Shown here in pieces: positions 1-7,509 of a DNA stretch of 41,296 nucleotides. The stretch is from Streptomyces sp. ISL-11 (lineage in GTDB: Bacteria; Actinomycetota; Actinomycetes; Streptomycetales; Streptomycetaceae), in contig NZ_JAGGOL010000031.1 in NCBI RefSeq assembly GCF_018614525.1, forward strand, positions 1 through 41,296, given 5' to 3'. Position numbers and translations under genes: made by a program. Below the pieces are notes generated by a model. That model was not told the origin of the DNA, did not search any database, and saw only the letters and a list, made by a program, of their open reading frames with translations. How positions within the stretch are numbered: the stretch's first letter is position 1; the number at the start of each line of letters is the position of its first letter.

Positions 1-1467
1 GGTCACCGGGCCGGCCTGCGCCGAGACCGGCACCTCCAGGACGTACGCGCTGCCGCCGGAGGCACCCGGCACGTCATGCGTCTGGAGCACGCCGCCGTGA
101 CCGCGCACGATGCCGCGCACGATCGGCTCGTGGACCGGGTCGCCACCGGCGAACGGGCCGCGGACCTCGATGCGGACGACCTCGCCGCGCTGGGCCGCGG
201 CGACCACGATCGTCGAGTCGCCCGAGCCCGCCGCGGGCGACACCGTGCTGCCGGTCGCGTCGACGCCCGCGACGTCCGCGATCAGGTGCGCGAGCGCCTG
301 GGCGAACCGCTCCGCGTCGACCTCGGCCTCGATCGGCGGCGCGTGCACCGCGAACTGCGCCCGCCCGGGGCCGATCAGCTCGATCGCGCCCTCGACCCCG
401 GCCGCCACGACCTCGTCGAGGGAGACCTTCTCCTTCTCCAGCCGGGCCTCGCCCGCGTCCAGCCGCTGATAAGCCAGGACATTGTCGACAAGAGCCGTCA
501 TCCGCGCGTATCCGGCGGAAAGGTGATGCAGGATCTGGTTGGCCTCGGGCCACAGCTGGCCGGCCGGGTCGGCGGCCAGCGTGCCGAGTTCGCCGCGCAG
601 TTGTTCCAGCGGCCCGCGCAGCGAGCTCTCCAGGACGGCCAGCAGCTGGGCGTGGCGCGCCGCCAGCGCGTCGTGCGAGCGCCGGTCGGTGAAGGTCATC
701 ACCGCGCCGACCAGCTGATCGCCGTCGCGCACGGGCGCGGTCGTCATGTCGACGGGCACCGCGCGCCCGTCCTTCGCCCACAGCACCTGCCCGCGCACCC
801 GGTGCTTGCGCCCGGAGCGCAGCGTGTCCGCGATGGGCGACTCGTCGTACGGGAAGGGCGTGCCGTCCGGCCGCGAGTGGTGGATGAGGGGGTGGAGCTC
901 CTTGCCGCCGAGGTCGCTGGCGCGGTAGCCGAGGATCTGCGCGGCGGAGGGATTGACGAGCACGACCTTGCCGTCGATGTCGACGCCGACGACGCCCTCC
1001 GCGGCCGCGCGCAGGATCATCTCGGTCTGGCGCTGCTGCCGGGCGAGTTCGGCCTCGGTGTCGAGCGTCCCGGTCAGGTCGCGGACGACGAGCATGAGCA
1101 GCTCGTCACCGGTGTACGAGGAGTGGTCGGCGTACGGGGTCCGGCCGTCCTCCAGGTTGGCGCTGGTCACCTCGACGGGGAACTCCGAGCCGTCCGTGCG
1201 CCGGGCCATCATCCGGGTCGGCTTGGTGCGCCCGTCGTCGCTGTCCGGGAGCCGCATCGAGCCGGGGATGCGCCGCGAGTCGAAGTCGGGGAGCAGCGAG
1301 AGCAGTCCGCGGCCCACGAGTCCGGTGCCGGGGACCTCGAAGGTCTCCAGCGCTATGTGGTTGGCGTTGACGACCGTGCCGTTGCAGTTGACGAGCAACA
1401 GGGCATCGGGGAGGGCGTCGAGTATGGCTGCGAGGCGAGCAGCGCCTCGGGATGGCCTGCTGCTCAC
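1..1467 (-). CDS. PAS-domain sensor protein with degenerate histidine-kinase core (3' part cut off)
   Basis: At least 489 residues are present; the frame is still open at base 1, so the C-terminus lies outside. The start is a GTG at 1467 preceded by GGGAGGA about 6 bases upstream. Residues about 5-115 form one PAS domain (ILDALPDALLLVN opening) and residues about 150-265 a second one (AAAEGVVGVDIDGKVVLVN). Then comes a helical region and a weak HATPase-like segment. The position where kinases carry SHELRTPL reads ESSLRGPLEQL, so the phospho-acceptor His is missing, and no clear N-box is seen in the ATPase-like part. I infer a cytosolic signal-sensing scaffold, or a hybrid protein with further domains beyond the window, rather than a classical kinase. 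No membrane segment or signal peptide is seen. The next gene upstream on the same strand is 204 bases away, so it is probably transcribed on its own. Confidence 0.8.
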   Translation of the reverse strand, partial: MSSRPSRGAARLAAILDALPDALLLVNCNGTVVNANHIALETFEVPGTGLVGRGLLSLLPDFDSRRIPGSMRLPDSDDGRTKPTRMMARRTDGSEFPVEVTSANLEDGRTPYADHSSYTGDELLMLVVRDLTGTLDTEAELARQQRQTEMILRAAAEGVVGVDIDGKVVLVNPSAAQILGYRASDLGGKELHPLIHHSRPDGTPFPYDESPIADTLRSGRKHRVRGQVLWAKDGRAVPVDMTTAPVRDGDQLVGAVMTFTDRRSHDALAARHAQLLAVLESSLRGPLEQLRGELGTLAADPAGQLWPEANQILHHLSAGYARMTALVDNVLAYQRLDAGEARLEKEKVSLDEVVAAGVEGAIELIGPGRAQFAVHAPPIEAEVDAERFAQALAHLIADVAGVDATGSTVSPAAGSGDSTIVVAAAQRGEVVRIEVRGPFAGGDPVHEPIVRGIVRGHGGVLQTHDVPGASGGSAYVLEVPVSAQAGPVT

Positions 1468-1670
1468 GACGACGCTTCCTCCCTGGTTACCGCACCTTGC
1501 CGACCGCGCCGGGCGGCACCATTTGTCATGCTGTGGCGCTCCCGTGGCGTGTCACTGGTGGGAAGTCTACGGGCTGTCGGGGCGGGGGCGACGGCGGACG
1601 ACGCCTGCGGCGAGGCGCGTCACGGGCCGCTCCGGGGCGTCCTGCCGCAAGGCCGGACATGCCTCTCGTG

Positions 1671-2108
1671 TCAGCCCTTGGGTGAGCTCTCCTGCTTGCC
1701 GAACAGGGTGGAAAACTGGTTCCAGCGGGCGATTTCGCACCCGTTCGTCCGGTTGAAGTCGGCCTTCACCGGCTGGCCCGCCCAGGTGCCGGTCACATGG
1801 GCCCGCTGCGGTCCGCCGTAGATCAGCGTGCAGGTCGAGCCTTCCGGTACGGGCGCGAAGAGCTCCTGGCCCCATCTGACCTGGCCGTCGAGCTCCGCAC
1901 ACGCCTCCTTGGCGAAGGGGTGGTTGCCGCGCGTCGGGTGGCAGTAGAGCTCGTGCGTGCCGTCGAAGGCGCCGCTGTCGGAGACGGTGACCGTGAGGTG
2001 GTCGCCGGCGCGTTCGGGGAGCGGCAGGGGGGCCGCCGAGGCGGTGGGGAGCGCGAGCAGGGCGGGGGCCAGCGCGGCGGCGGCGAGGGCGAGGCGGCGG
2101 AACGGCAT
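1671..2108 (-). CDS. Secreted subtilisin inhibitor-like (SSI family) protein
   Basis: A 145-residue precursor with a clear Sec signal peptide (MPFRRLALAAAALAPALLAL, then an Ala-rich cleavage region ending near TASA). The mature part carries the four cysteines of the Streptomyces subtilisin inhibitor family in the right order: the pair in ELYCHPTRG and KEACAEL, and the pair in GSTCTLIYGG and TNGCEI. Family members are extracellular dimeric inhibitors of serine proteases. By alignment with SSI (Cys-Pro-Met-Val-Tyr at the reactive loop) the loop here is Cys-Thr-Leu-Ile-Tyr, so the P1 residue would be Leu and P2 Thr instead of Pro; target specificity may therefore be chymotrypsin/subtilisin-like. 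The start was chosen at ATG 2108 because the signal peptide begins there; longer in-frame extensions run through GC-rich upstream DNA. Length fits the family. Confidence 0.88.
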   Translation of the reverse strand: MPFRRLALAAAALAPALLALPTASAAPLPLPERAGDHLTVTVSDSGAFDGTHELYCHPTRGNHPFAKEACAELDGQVRWGQELFAPVPEGSTCTLIYGGPQRAHVTGTWAGQPVKADFNRTNGCEIARWNQFSTLFGKQESSPKG

Positions 2109-2421
2109 GGGGGGCTCCAGACGGGTTCGGACGGGGCTCGGGGGAGTCGGTGGGGGCCGGAGGGAGTCGGAGGAGTCGGAATGGGGTCGGGTGGGTAGAG
2201 GGGGAGCACGGGAGAAGATCGGACGATCCGGCCGGCCGGAGGGCCGGAAGGGGCCGACCGGACCCTTCACCCGTCTAACGCGCCGGACGGCAACGCGTTG
2301 CGCACCGGAAAACGTCTTTGCCCCCGCAGGTGAAAGCCCGGTACCGTAGGGAGCGATTGGTGGCGGGCCGCAAGGCTGTGTCATCATCTGCACGCACCAC
2401 TCGCGCATGCGTGAGTGAGCT
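2109..2421. other. Divergent intergenic region between SSI-like gene and tRNA-Ser
   Basis: No coding gene is supported here. The left two thirds are the leader of the minus-strand SSI-like gene, a purine/pyrimidine-skewed GGAGTCGG-rich stretch without a clear promoter. The right end holds the promoter candidate for the tRNA-Ser gene, listed separately. Confidence 0.5.
2318..2347 (+). promoter_or_regulatory. Candidate promoter of the tRNA-Ser gene
   Basis: TTGCCC at 2318-2323 and TACCGT at 2342-2347 are separated by 18 bases. They fit a housekeeping -35/-10 pair and would start transcription about 70 bases before the tRNA. Confidence 0.45.
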
Positions 2422-2512
2422 GGAGGCGTCGCCTAGTCCGGTCTATGGCGCCGCACTGCTAATGCGGTTTGGGACTTAAATCCCATCGAGGGTTCAAATC
2501 CCTCCGCCTCCG
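2422..2512 (+). tRNA. tRNA-Ser (anticodon GCT)
   Basis: A 91-base cloverleaf. The acceptor arms GGAGGCG (2422-2428) and CGCCTCC (2505-2511) pair perfectly, with discriminator G at 2512. The anticodon stem CCGCA/TGCGG encloses loop CTGCTAA with anticodon GCT at 2458-2460, reading AGC/AGT serine codons. A long variable arm (TTTGGGACTTAAATCCCA region) is typical of class II serine tRNAs, and the T-loop GTTCAAATC is canonical. The 3' CCA is not encoded. Confidence 0.96.
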
Positions 2513-2524
2513 CAGGTGCCGGAA

Positions 2525-2556
2525 GCCCCGGTCGTCGTAAGACGGCCGGGGCTTTT
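2525..2556 (+). terminator. Rho-independent terminator after tRNA-Ser
   Basis: Stem GCCCCGG-T-CGTC / GACG-G-CCGGGGC around a GTAA loop, followed directly by TTTT, 12 bases downstream of the tRNA. Confidence 0.85.
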
Positions 2557-2726
2557 CGCATGGTGCGGCCGAGGCGATCGGGGAGGGTGCCCGAGGGGTC
2601 TCAGGAAGGGTCTCGGGACGGGTCTGGGGGCCGGTCCCGGGCGGCGTTCCGGGATCTTGCGCAGGGGCTCGCCCGGGGGTGCTCAAAGTGGCGTTTCCGC
2701 AGGTCACCATGGGTGCGGGTAATGGA

Positions 2727-2756
2727 TTTCGCGTCCCGGCGGAGTTCATGTAATGT
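2727..2756 (+). promoter_or_regulatory. Candidate promoter of the tRNA-Arg gene
   Basis: TAATGT at 2751-2756 is a good -10; TTTCGC at 2727-2732, 18 bases upstream, is a weak -35. Transcription would start about 40 bases before the tRNA. Confidence 0.45.
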
Positions 2757-2801
2757 TGTCCACGCAACGCCGACCGGCAGGAAAAACCGCCGGGAAGCCG
2801 A

Positions 2802-2874
2802 GCGCTCGTAGCTTAACGGATAGAGCACTTGACTACGGATCAAGAGGTTGCAGGTTCGAATCCTGCCGAGCGCA
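2802..2874 (+). tRNA. tRNA-Arg (anticodon ACG)
   Basis: A 73-base cloverleaf. Acceptor arms GCGCTCG (2802-2808) and CGAGCGC (2867-2873) pair perfectly, with discriminator A at 2874. The anticodon stem CTTGA/TCAAG holds loop CTACGGA with anticodon ACG at 2835-2837. The T-arm CAGGTTCGAATCCTG is canonical, and CCA is not encoded. Confidence 0.96.
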
Positions 2875-2922
2875 CAGCCGAGTTTTCGGTAGCCCTTCAA
2901 TGGGATACGATTACTCGACCGT

Positions 2923-2996
2923 CGCGGGGTGGAGCAGCTCGGTAGCTCGCTGGGCTCATAACCCAGAGGTCGCAGGTTCAAATCCTGTCCCCGCTA
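2923..2996 (+). tRNA. Initiator tRNA-fMet (anticodon CAT)
   Basis: A 74-base cloverleaf starting CGCGGGG and ending CCCCGCT plus discriminator A. The first acceptor position (C1 opposite T72) is unpaired, and the anticodon stem has three consecutive G:C pairs (CTGGG/CCCAG around CTCATAA). Both are hallmarks of the initiator rather than elongator methionine tRNA. The anticodon CAT lies at 2957-2959. Confidence 0.94.
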
Positions 2997-3002
2997 CTCA
3001 GA

Positions 3003-3040
3003 ACACAGGCCCGGCACTCGAAAGAGTGCCGGGCCTGTGT
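3003..3040 (+). terminator. Strong hairpin terminator after the initiator tRNA
   Basis: A perfect 17-bp stem around a GAAA tetraloop (left arm 3003-3019, right arm 3024-3040), seven bases after the tRNA. There is no long T tract, as is common in Streptomyces. It may also stop transcripts of the minus-strand oxidoreductase gene. Confidence 0.88.
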
Positions 3041-3136
3041 CGTTCCCGCACGCGTGCCGGTGCCTTTCGGGTACGGGGGGGGCACGGGCTGCGATGCGCC
3101 CCCGGTACCCGTCCCCCACCCCACCCCCTGGCGCGG

Positions 3137-4021
3137 TCAGCCGTTCAGCGGCAGGGCCTCCGCCAGCGCGCGCCATTCGGCCCGCGGGAGGCCGCCGGCC
3201 CCGCCCTCGGACGCGGGCCGTACGACCTGGACGGCGAGGTGGTCCGCGCCGGCCGCCAGGAACTCGTCCACGCGGGCCCGTACGGCCGCGGCGTCGCCGA
3301 GGGCGAAGACCGCGTCGAGCAGCCGGTCGCTGCCGTTGCCCTCGAAGTCCTGCTCGGTGAAGCCGAGACGCAGGAGATTGTTGGTGTAGTTGGGCATGGG
3401 CAGGTAGAAGCCGAGGTAGGCGCGGGCGGTCTCGCGGGCGCGGGAGAGGTCGGGGTCGAGCACGACCTTCAGCTCGGGGGCCAGCAGCGGGCCGTCGCCG
3501 AGCGCCTCGCGGGCCCGGGCGGTGTGCTCGGCCGTGACGAGGTACGGCAGGGCGCCCGCCGCGCGGTCGCGGGCGAGCCGCACCATCTTCGGGCCGAGGG
3601 CGGCCAGCATCCGCTGTCCGGCGGGCAGCGGCGCGGGGGCGGCGTCCAGGGCGTCCAGGTACTCCTTCATCGCGGAGTACGGCTTGGTGTAGCCCTCGAC
3701 CAGGTGGCCGTGGCTGACACCGAGACCGACGACGAGGCGCTCCCGGCGGCCGGGCGCGAGCGCGGCGTACTGTGCCGCGACGTCGGCCGCCTCGTGCTGC
3801 CAGATGGAGGTGATGCTGGTGCCGACGGCCGCCCGGCCCGTGACCTCCAGCAGCCGTGCCGCCTCGGCGAGGGAGGGACTGCCACCGAGCCAGAGGGTGC
3901 CGTAACCGAGCTCCTCCAATTCGGCCGCCGCGTCGCCGACTTCGCCGAACTTCGCTGGGTCCTCCGCCCGGAGTGCGACGCTCCAGATGCCGATCCTGCC
4001 CAGTTCTGTGGTGTGTGCCAT
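3137..4021 (-). CDS. LLM-class F420-dependent oxidoreductase
   Basis: A 294-residue luciferase-like monooxygenase-fold protein. It opens with GRIGIWSVALR and contains GYGTLWLGGS, TGRAAVGTSITSIW and ERLVVGLGVSHG, the beta-strand and loop signatures of the actinobacterial family in which F420 rather than FMN is the usual cofactor. It resembles the subgroup with one domain of about 290 residues. Such enzymes transfer hydride from F420H2 to (or from) small organic substrates; the substrate cannot be read from sequence. It is cytosolic, with no signal peptide or membrane segment. Start ATG 4021 has only a weak ribosome site (CCTCCGG). It is a single gene between the tRNA group and a divergently read regulator. 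Confidence 0.85.
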   Translation of the reverse strand: MAHTTELGRIGIWSVALRAEDPAKFGEVGDAAAELEELGYGTLWLGGSPSLAEAARLLEVTGRAAVGTSITSIWQHEAADVAAQYAALAPGRRERLVVGLGVSHGHLVEGYTKPYSAMKEYLDALDAAPAPLPAGQRMLAALGPKMVRLARDRAAGALPYLVTAEHTARAREALGDGPLLAPELKVVLDPDLSRARETARAYLGFYLPMPNYTNNLLRLGFTEQDFEGNGSDRLLDAVFALGDAAAVRARVDEFLAAGADHLAVQVVRPASEGGAGGLPRAEWRALAEALPLNG

Positions 4022-4110
4022 GCGCGCGACAACCGGAGGGGTTTTCCGGTTATTCCCCGCCGGGCCGGACGGGTGACGGCCACCGGGGCGCCCGGGTGAG
4101 GGGCGGGATT

Positions 4111-4148
4111 CTCAGCGGACTCACAGATGGTCGAAAGGGTCCTCTCAG
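4111..4148 (+). promoter_or_regulatory. 11-bp-phased direct repeats upstream of the winged-helix gene
   Basis: CTCAG (4111), CACAG (4122), GAAAG (4133) and CTCAG (4144) start exactly 11 bases apart. Direct repeats with an 11-bp period are the typical binding pattern of OmpR/PhoB-type winged-helix proteins, and this array sits just before a gene for such a protein. Inference: an autoregulatory operator. Confidence 0.5.
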
Positions 4149-4171
4149 TCGCCGCGCGCACGCTCGTCGAC

Positions 4172-4552
4172 ATGACCTCGACCGCCGCTCGTACCCGCCC
4201 CGCAGCGCCGTACCGGTCCCGCGCCGTCCCGCCGGCCGGCGGTGGGGTGCTGGTCGTGGGCGACCTGGTCCTGGAGGAGGCCGGCCGCCGGGTGTCCCGG
4301 GGCGGTGCGGAGATCCGGCTGACGGGGCGGGAGTTCGAGCTGCTGCGGTTCCTCATGCGGAATCCCTGCCGGGTGCTGAGCAAGTCGCAGATCCTCGACC
4401 GGGTCTGGGACCGGGACCTCGGCGGCCGCCCCAACATCGTCGAGCTCTACATCTCCTACCTGCGGCGCAAGGTCGACGCCGGGCGGGAGCCGATGATCCA
4501 CACGCGGCGGGGCGTCGGGTATCTCATCCGGCCGGTGGGGGACGGCCGGTAG
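4172..4552 (+). CDS. OmpR/PhoB-type winged-helix DNA-binding protein without receiver domain
   Basis: 126 residues. After a short Pro/Arg-rich lead, residues about 25-122 are a complete Trans_reg_C effector domain: LTGREFELLRFLMRNPCRVLSKSQILDRVW, then the RPNIVELYISYLRRKVD recognition helix and the HTRRGVGYLI wing. The phosphorylatable receiver domain of two-component regulators is absent and there is no kinase gene beside it. I chose ATG 4172 over the in-frame ATG 4127, because the earlier start would lie inside the phased repeats that look like the operator and has no ribosome site. The role is probably a phosphorylation-independent transcription factor, possibly controlling itself and the neighbouring genes. 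It lies 121 bases before the efflux gene on the same strand. Confidence 0.8.
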   Translation: MTSTAARTRPAAPYRSRAVPPAGGGVLVVGDLVLEEAGRRVSRGGAEIRLTGREFELLRFLMRNPCRVLSKSQILDRVWDRDLGGRPNIVELYISYLRRKVDAGREPMIHTRRGVGYLIRPVGDGR

Positions 4553-4597
4553 CAACGGCCGGGAGCGGATGGCCGGTAGTGGATGGCCGGAAATAGT

Positions 4598-4611
4598 CCT
4601 TGTACGACGTA
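4598..4611 (+). promoter_or_regulatory. Operator copy 1 (CCTTGTACGACGTA)
   Basis: First of three copies of a CCTTGTACGRYGTA motif in front of the MFS gene. The second begins 21 bp further on (two helical turns). Half-palindromic character (TTGTACG...CGTA) suits a TetR-family repressor. Confidence 0.6.
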
Positions 4612-4618
4612 GAGGCGG

Positions 4619-4632
4619 CCTTGTACGGTGTA
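4619..4632 (+). promoter_or_regulatory. Operator copy 2 (CCTTGTACGGTGTA)
   Basis: Second copy of the motif. With the inverted third copy it forms a long palindrome whose arms match at 13 of 14 positions. Confidence 0.6.
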
Positions 4633-4648
4633 CGGCGGTTGGTTGTTC

Positions 4649-4662
4649 TACGCCGTACAAGG
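4649..4662 (-). promoter_or_regulatory. Operator copy 3, inverted (reads CCTTGTACGGCGTA on minus)
   Basis: Third copy in opposite orientation, ending at the ribosome-binding GGGGG run of the efflux gene. Repressor bound here would sit on the transcript start or ribosome-binding region. Confidence 0.6.
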
Positions 4663-4673
4663 GGGCCGTCCTC

Positions 4674-6194
4674 GTGACCGCGATGTCCGCTGGTTCACTC
4701 GAATCCACCGCCGAAGGAGCACCTCAGCGCAATCCCGTCCGCTGGGTGGTCCTCGGTGTCATCTGTCTCGCCCAGCTCACGGTGCTCCTCGACAACACGG
4801 TCCTCACCGTGGCGATCCCCTCCCTCACGAAGGAGATGGGAGCCGCGACCTCCGACGTCCAGTGGATGATCAACGCCTACTCGCTGGTCCAGGCGGGGCT
4901 CCTGCTCACCGCCGGCAGCGCCGCGGACCGCTACGGGCGCAAGAAGATGCTCGCGGTCGGCCTGGCGCTCTTCGGGCTCGGCTCCCTCAGCGCCGGCATA
5001 TCCGAGACCACCGGCCAGCTGATCGCCGCGCGGGCGGGGATGGGCATCGGGGGCGCGCTGCTGATGACCACGACGCTGGCCGTGATCGTGCAGGTCTTCG
5101 ACGCGGACGAGCGGACGAAGGCGATCGGGCTGTGGGGCGCGGTGAGTTCGCTCGGCTTCGCGGCCGGGCCGCTGATCGGAGGCGCGCTGCTCAACCACTT
5201 CTGGTGGGGTTCGATCTTCCTGATCAACGTGCCGGTGGCGCTGCTCGGGCTGGTGGCCGTCGTCAAGCTCGTACCCGAGTCGAAGAACCCGTCCGGTGAC
5301 CGTCCCGACCTGCTCGGCGCGCTGCTGTCCACGATCGGCATGACGGGCGTCACCTTCGCGATCATCTCGGGGCCGGAGTACGGCTGGACGTCGGTGCGGG
5401 TGCTGGTGCCCGCCGCGGTGGGTGCGGTGGTGCTGGCCGCGTTCGCGCTGTGGGAGCGGCGGGTGCCGTTCCCCATGCTGGACATGCACTTCTTCCGCAA
5501 CAGCCGGTTCGTGGGCGCGGTCTCGGGGTCCATCCTGGTGGCCTTCGGGATGGGCGGCTCGTTCTTCCTGCTGGCGCAGCACCTGCAACTGGTGCTCGGC
5601 TACGACCCCCTGCAGACCGGTCTGCGGATGTCGCCGCTGGCGCTGGTGATCGTCGTCCTCAACCTGACGGGCGTGGGTGCGCGGCTGCTGCCGAAAGTGG
5701 GCACGCCGGTCGCGATCGCGGGCGGCATGGGCCTGCTGGCGGCGGGCCTCGCGGCGATCGCGGTGCTGGGCGCCGATGGGTACGGCGGGATGCTGGTCGG
5801 GCTGATCCTGATGGGCATCGGCATCGCGCTGTCCATGCCGGCCATGGCCAACGCGATCATGTCCGCGATCCCGCCGGAGAAGGCGGGCGTGGGCGCGGGC
5901 GTCAACGGCACGCTCCAGGAATGCGGCAACGGCCTCGGCGTCGCGGTCCTCGGCGCGGTCCTCAACTCCCGCTTCGCCGCGCTGATCCCCGCGGTGGCGG
6001 CCGGGGCGGGTTCGCTTCCCGCGGCCCTGTCCCACGCCCGCACGGCGTCCGAGCGCGCGGCGATCTCCGACGCGTTCGCCTCCGGCGTGCAGGCGAGTCA
6101 GCTGGTCGGGGCGGCGGCGGTGCTGGCGGGTGGCGTTCTGGCGGCGGTGCTTTTGCGCAGGGCGGAGCGGGGGGCCGTGCCGGCGGGCGGGTGA
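4674..6194 (+). CDS. DHA2-family MFS drug-efflux transporter
   Basis: 506 residues with about 14 hydrophobic segments, the length and topology of EmrB/QacA-type proton antiporters. Visible motifs are LDNTVLTVAIPSL in helix 1 (motif D1), the motif A loop AADRYGRKKML between helices 2 and 3, and LWGAVSSLGFAAGPLIGG (motif C). It acts in the cytoplasmic membrane and exports hydrophobic drugs or metabolites; the substrate is unknown. The start is GTG 4674, eight bases after GGGGG; an in-frame ATG three codons later is an alternative. Three copies of a TetR-like operator lie directly upstream, and a TetR gene follows 521 bases downstream on the same strand, so I infer repression by that protein. 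Confidence 0.9.
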   Translation: MTAMSAGSLESTAEGAPQRNPVRWVVLGVICLAQLTVLLDNTVLTVAIPSLTKEMGAATSDVQWMINAYSLVQAGLLLTAGSAADRYGRKKMLAVGLALFGLGSLSAGISETTGQLIAARAGMGIGGALLMTTTLAVIVQVFDADERTKAIGLWGAVSSLGFAAGPLIGGALLNHFWWGSIFLINVPVALLGLVAVVKLVPESKNPSGDRPDLLGALLSTIGMTGVTFAIISGPEYGWTSVRVLVPAAVGAVVLAAFALWERRVPFPMLDMHFFRNSRFVGAVSGSILVAFGMGGSFFLLAQHLQLVLGYDPLQTGLRMSPLALVIVVLNLTGVGARLLPKVGTPVAIAGGMGLLAAGLAAIAVLGADGYGGMLVGLILMGIGIALSMPAMANAIMSAIPPEKAGVGAGVNGTLQECGNGLGVAVLGAVLNSRFAALIPAVAAGAGSLPAALSHARTASERAAISDAFASGVQASQLVGAAAVLAGGVLAAVLLRRAERGAVPAGG

Positions 6195-6715
6195 GTGCCT
6201 TGGGGTCCCCCCGTCCCTCGCGCTGCTGCGGGGCACCGCCGGGCGGCGGTGTGTGGGGTTCGCGCCGTTGCGGCGGGATGGGGTGGCGGGGTTGGTTTCC
6301 GTGCGGGTGTGTCGTGGTGGCGGGGTACGGGGGTTCGCGCCGTCGCGGCTGGGGTGGCGGGGTCCGGAGGTGACCCCGGCACCCTCTTCCGCCGCTGCGG
6401 TGGTGTCCGGCGGTGCCGGACCGGCTTCGGCCGTCTTGGCACCGCCGGGCGGCGCCGTGTGGCGTTCGCGCCGTCGCGGCCGGGATGGCGGGGTCCGGAG
6501 GTGGCCTCGCCGCTGCCGGTTCGGAGGTGCCCCGCCACCCCCCTCCCGCCGCTGCGGTGGTGCACCACCGCGGTCGTGTCCGGCGGTGCCCAACCGGCCT
6601 CGGGCCGCTCGTACCGCCGACCTGCGCCGTGCGGCGGACCCGCGGGTCCGTCCAGACAATTCGCGCCCGGCAAGGGCCTAGCATTCGGGGTATCAGCAGC
6701 TGTGAGGAGAACATC
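6195..6715. repeat. GC-rich intergenic region with dispersed imperfect repeats
   Basis: 521 bases without a supported gene. Several related units recur: TTCGCGCCGTYGCGGC followed by GGGATGGCGGGG-like sequence at about 6259, 6334 and 6465; GGCACCGCCGGGCGGCG at about 6223 and 6438; and GGTGTCCGGCGGTGCC-type units near 6400 and 6565. All frames are open because of composition, not because of coding. The 3' end (6650-6715) is less GC-rich and holds the tetR leader, with a possible -10 TAGCAT at 6679-6684. Confidence 0.6.
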
Positions 6716-7489
6716 GTGAGCGGGAGGGGCGCCGGGCGGCCTTGGGAGAGTGTCTGGCTGGGGAAGGCTCCGGCCGCCTCTCGGCGTAAGGGGGACGCGG
6801 GGGACGCGGGCGCGCTCGACAAGGAGCGCATCGTGGCCGCCACCGTGCGGCTGCTCGACGCCGAGGGGCTGGCGAAGTTCTCCATGCGGCGGCTGGCCGC
6901 CGATCTCGGTGTGACCGCCATGTCCGTCTACTGGTACGTCGACAACAAGGACGACCTCCTCGAACTCGCCCTCGACCAGGTGTGCGGCGAGATGGCCGTC
7001 CCCGACGTGACCGACGAGAGCGTCGACTGGCGCGTACAGCTGCGCCGGCTCGCCCTGGAATACCGCAAGGTCCTCACCACCCACCGCTGGGTGGCGCAGC
7101 TGCTCGGCCGGTACCTCAACGTCGGTCCCCGCTCCCTGGCGTTCGGCGACGCGGCCCTCGCCGTCATGCGGCGCAGCGGCCTGCCGCCCGAGCGCATCGG
7201 CGGGGCGCTGGGGGCCGTCTTCCAGTTCGTCTACGGCTTCAGCTCGGTCGAGGCCGTGCACCGGGAGCGCTGTCAGGAGACGGGCGTGACCATGGACGAG
7301 TACCACCAGCAGGTCACCGACGCCCTCATGAAGACCGAGGAGTTCACCGAGTCCTACCAGGAGACGGCCGGGCTGCTGGAGCAGCGCAGCGGCCAGAGCG
7401 TCTCCGAGAACCTGGAACGGGACTTCGCCTTCGCGCTCGACACGGTGATCGCCGGGGTCGAGGCCATGCGGGACCGTTTGCAGGGCTGA
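6716..7489 (+). CDS. TetR-family transcriptional repressor
   Basis: 257 residues. An N-terminal tail of about 35 residues precedes the TetR helix-turn-helix: KERIVAATVRLLDAEGLAKFSMRRLAADLGVTAMSVYWYVDNKDDLLELALD. The YWYV-NKDDL form and the C-terminal region place it in the subgroup with a tetracycline-repressor-like ligand domain. The start is GTG 6716 with GAGGAGAA five bases upstream; in-frame extension upstream runs through the repeat-rich spacer and is rejected. Ligand-responsive control of the upstream MFS gene through the three CCTTGTACGRYGTA operators is inferred from position. A large hairpin follows at 7510-7569. Confidence 0.88.
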   Translation: MSGRGAGRPWESVWLGKAPAASRRKGDAGDAGALDKERIVAATVRLLDAEGLAKFSMRRLAADLGVTAMSVYWYVDNKDDLLELALDQVCGEMAVPDVTDESVDWRVQLRRLALEYRKVLTTHRWVAQLLGRYLNVGPRSLAFGDAALAVMRRSGLPPERIGGALGAVFQFVYGFSSVEAVHRERCQETGVTMDEYHQQVTDALMKTEEFTESYQETAGLLEQRSGQSVSENLERDFAFALDTVIAGVEAMRDRLQG

Positions 7490-7509
7490 CCCCGGCCCGG
7501 AAAAGTCAT

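Noticed and set aside
2601..2981. Minus-strand open frame with MNLRPLGYEPSELPSCS-like peptide
   Set aside because: It is the reverse complement of the tRNA-Arg and tRNA-fMet genes and their flanks, a well-known annotation artefact.
2422..2996. Integrated element at the tRNA genes
   Set aside because: No integrase gene and no repeated tRNA 3' end were seen near the three tRNAs.
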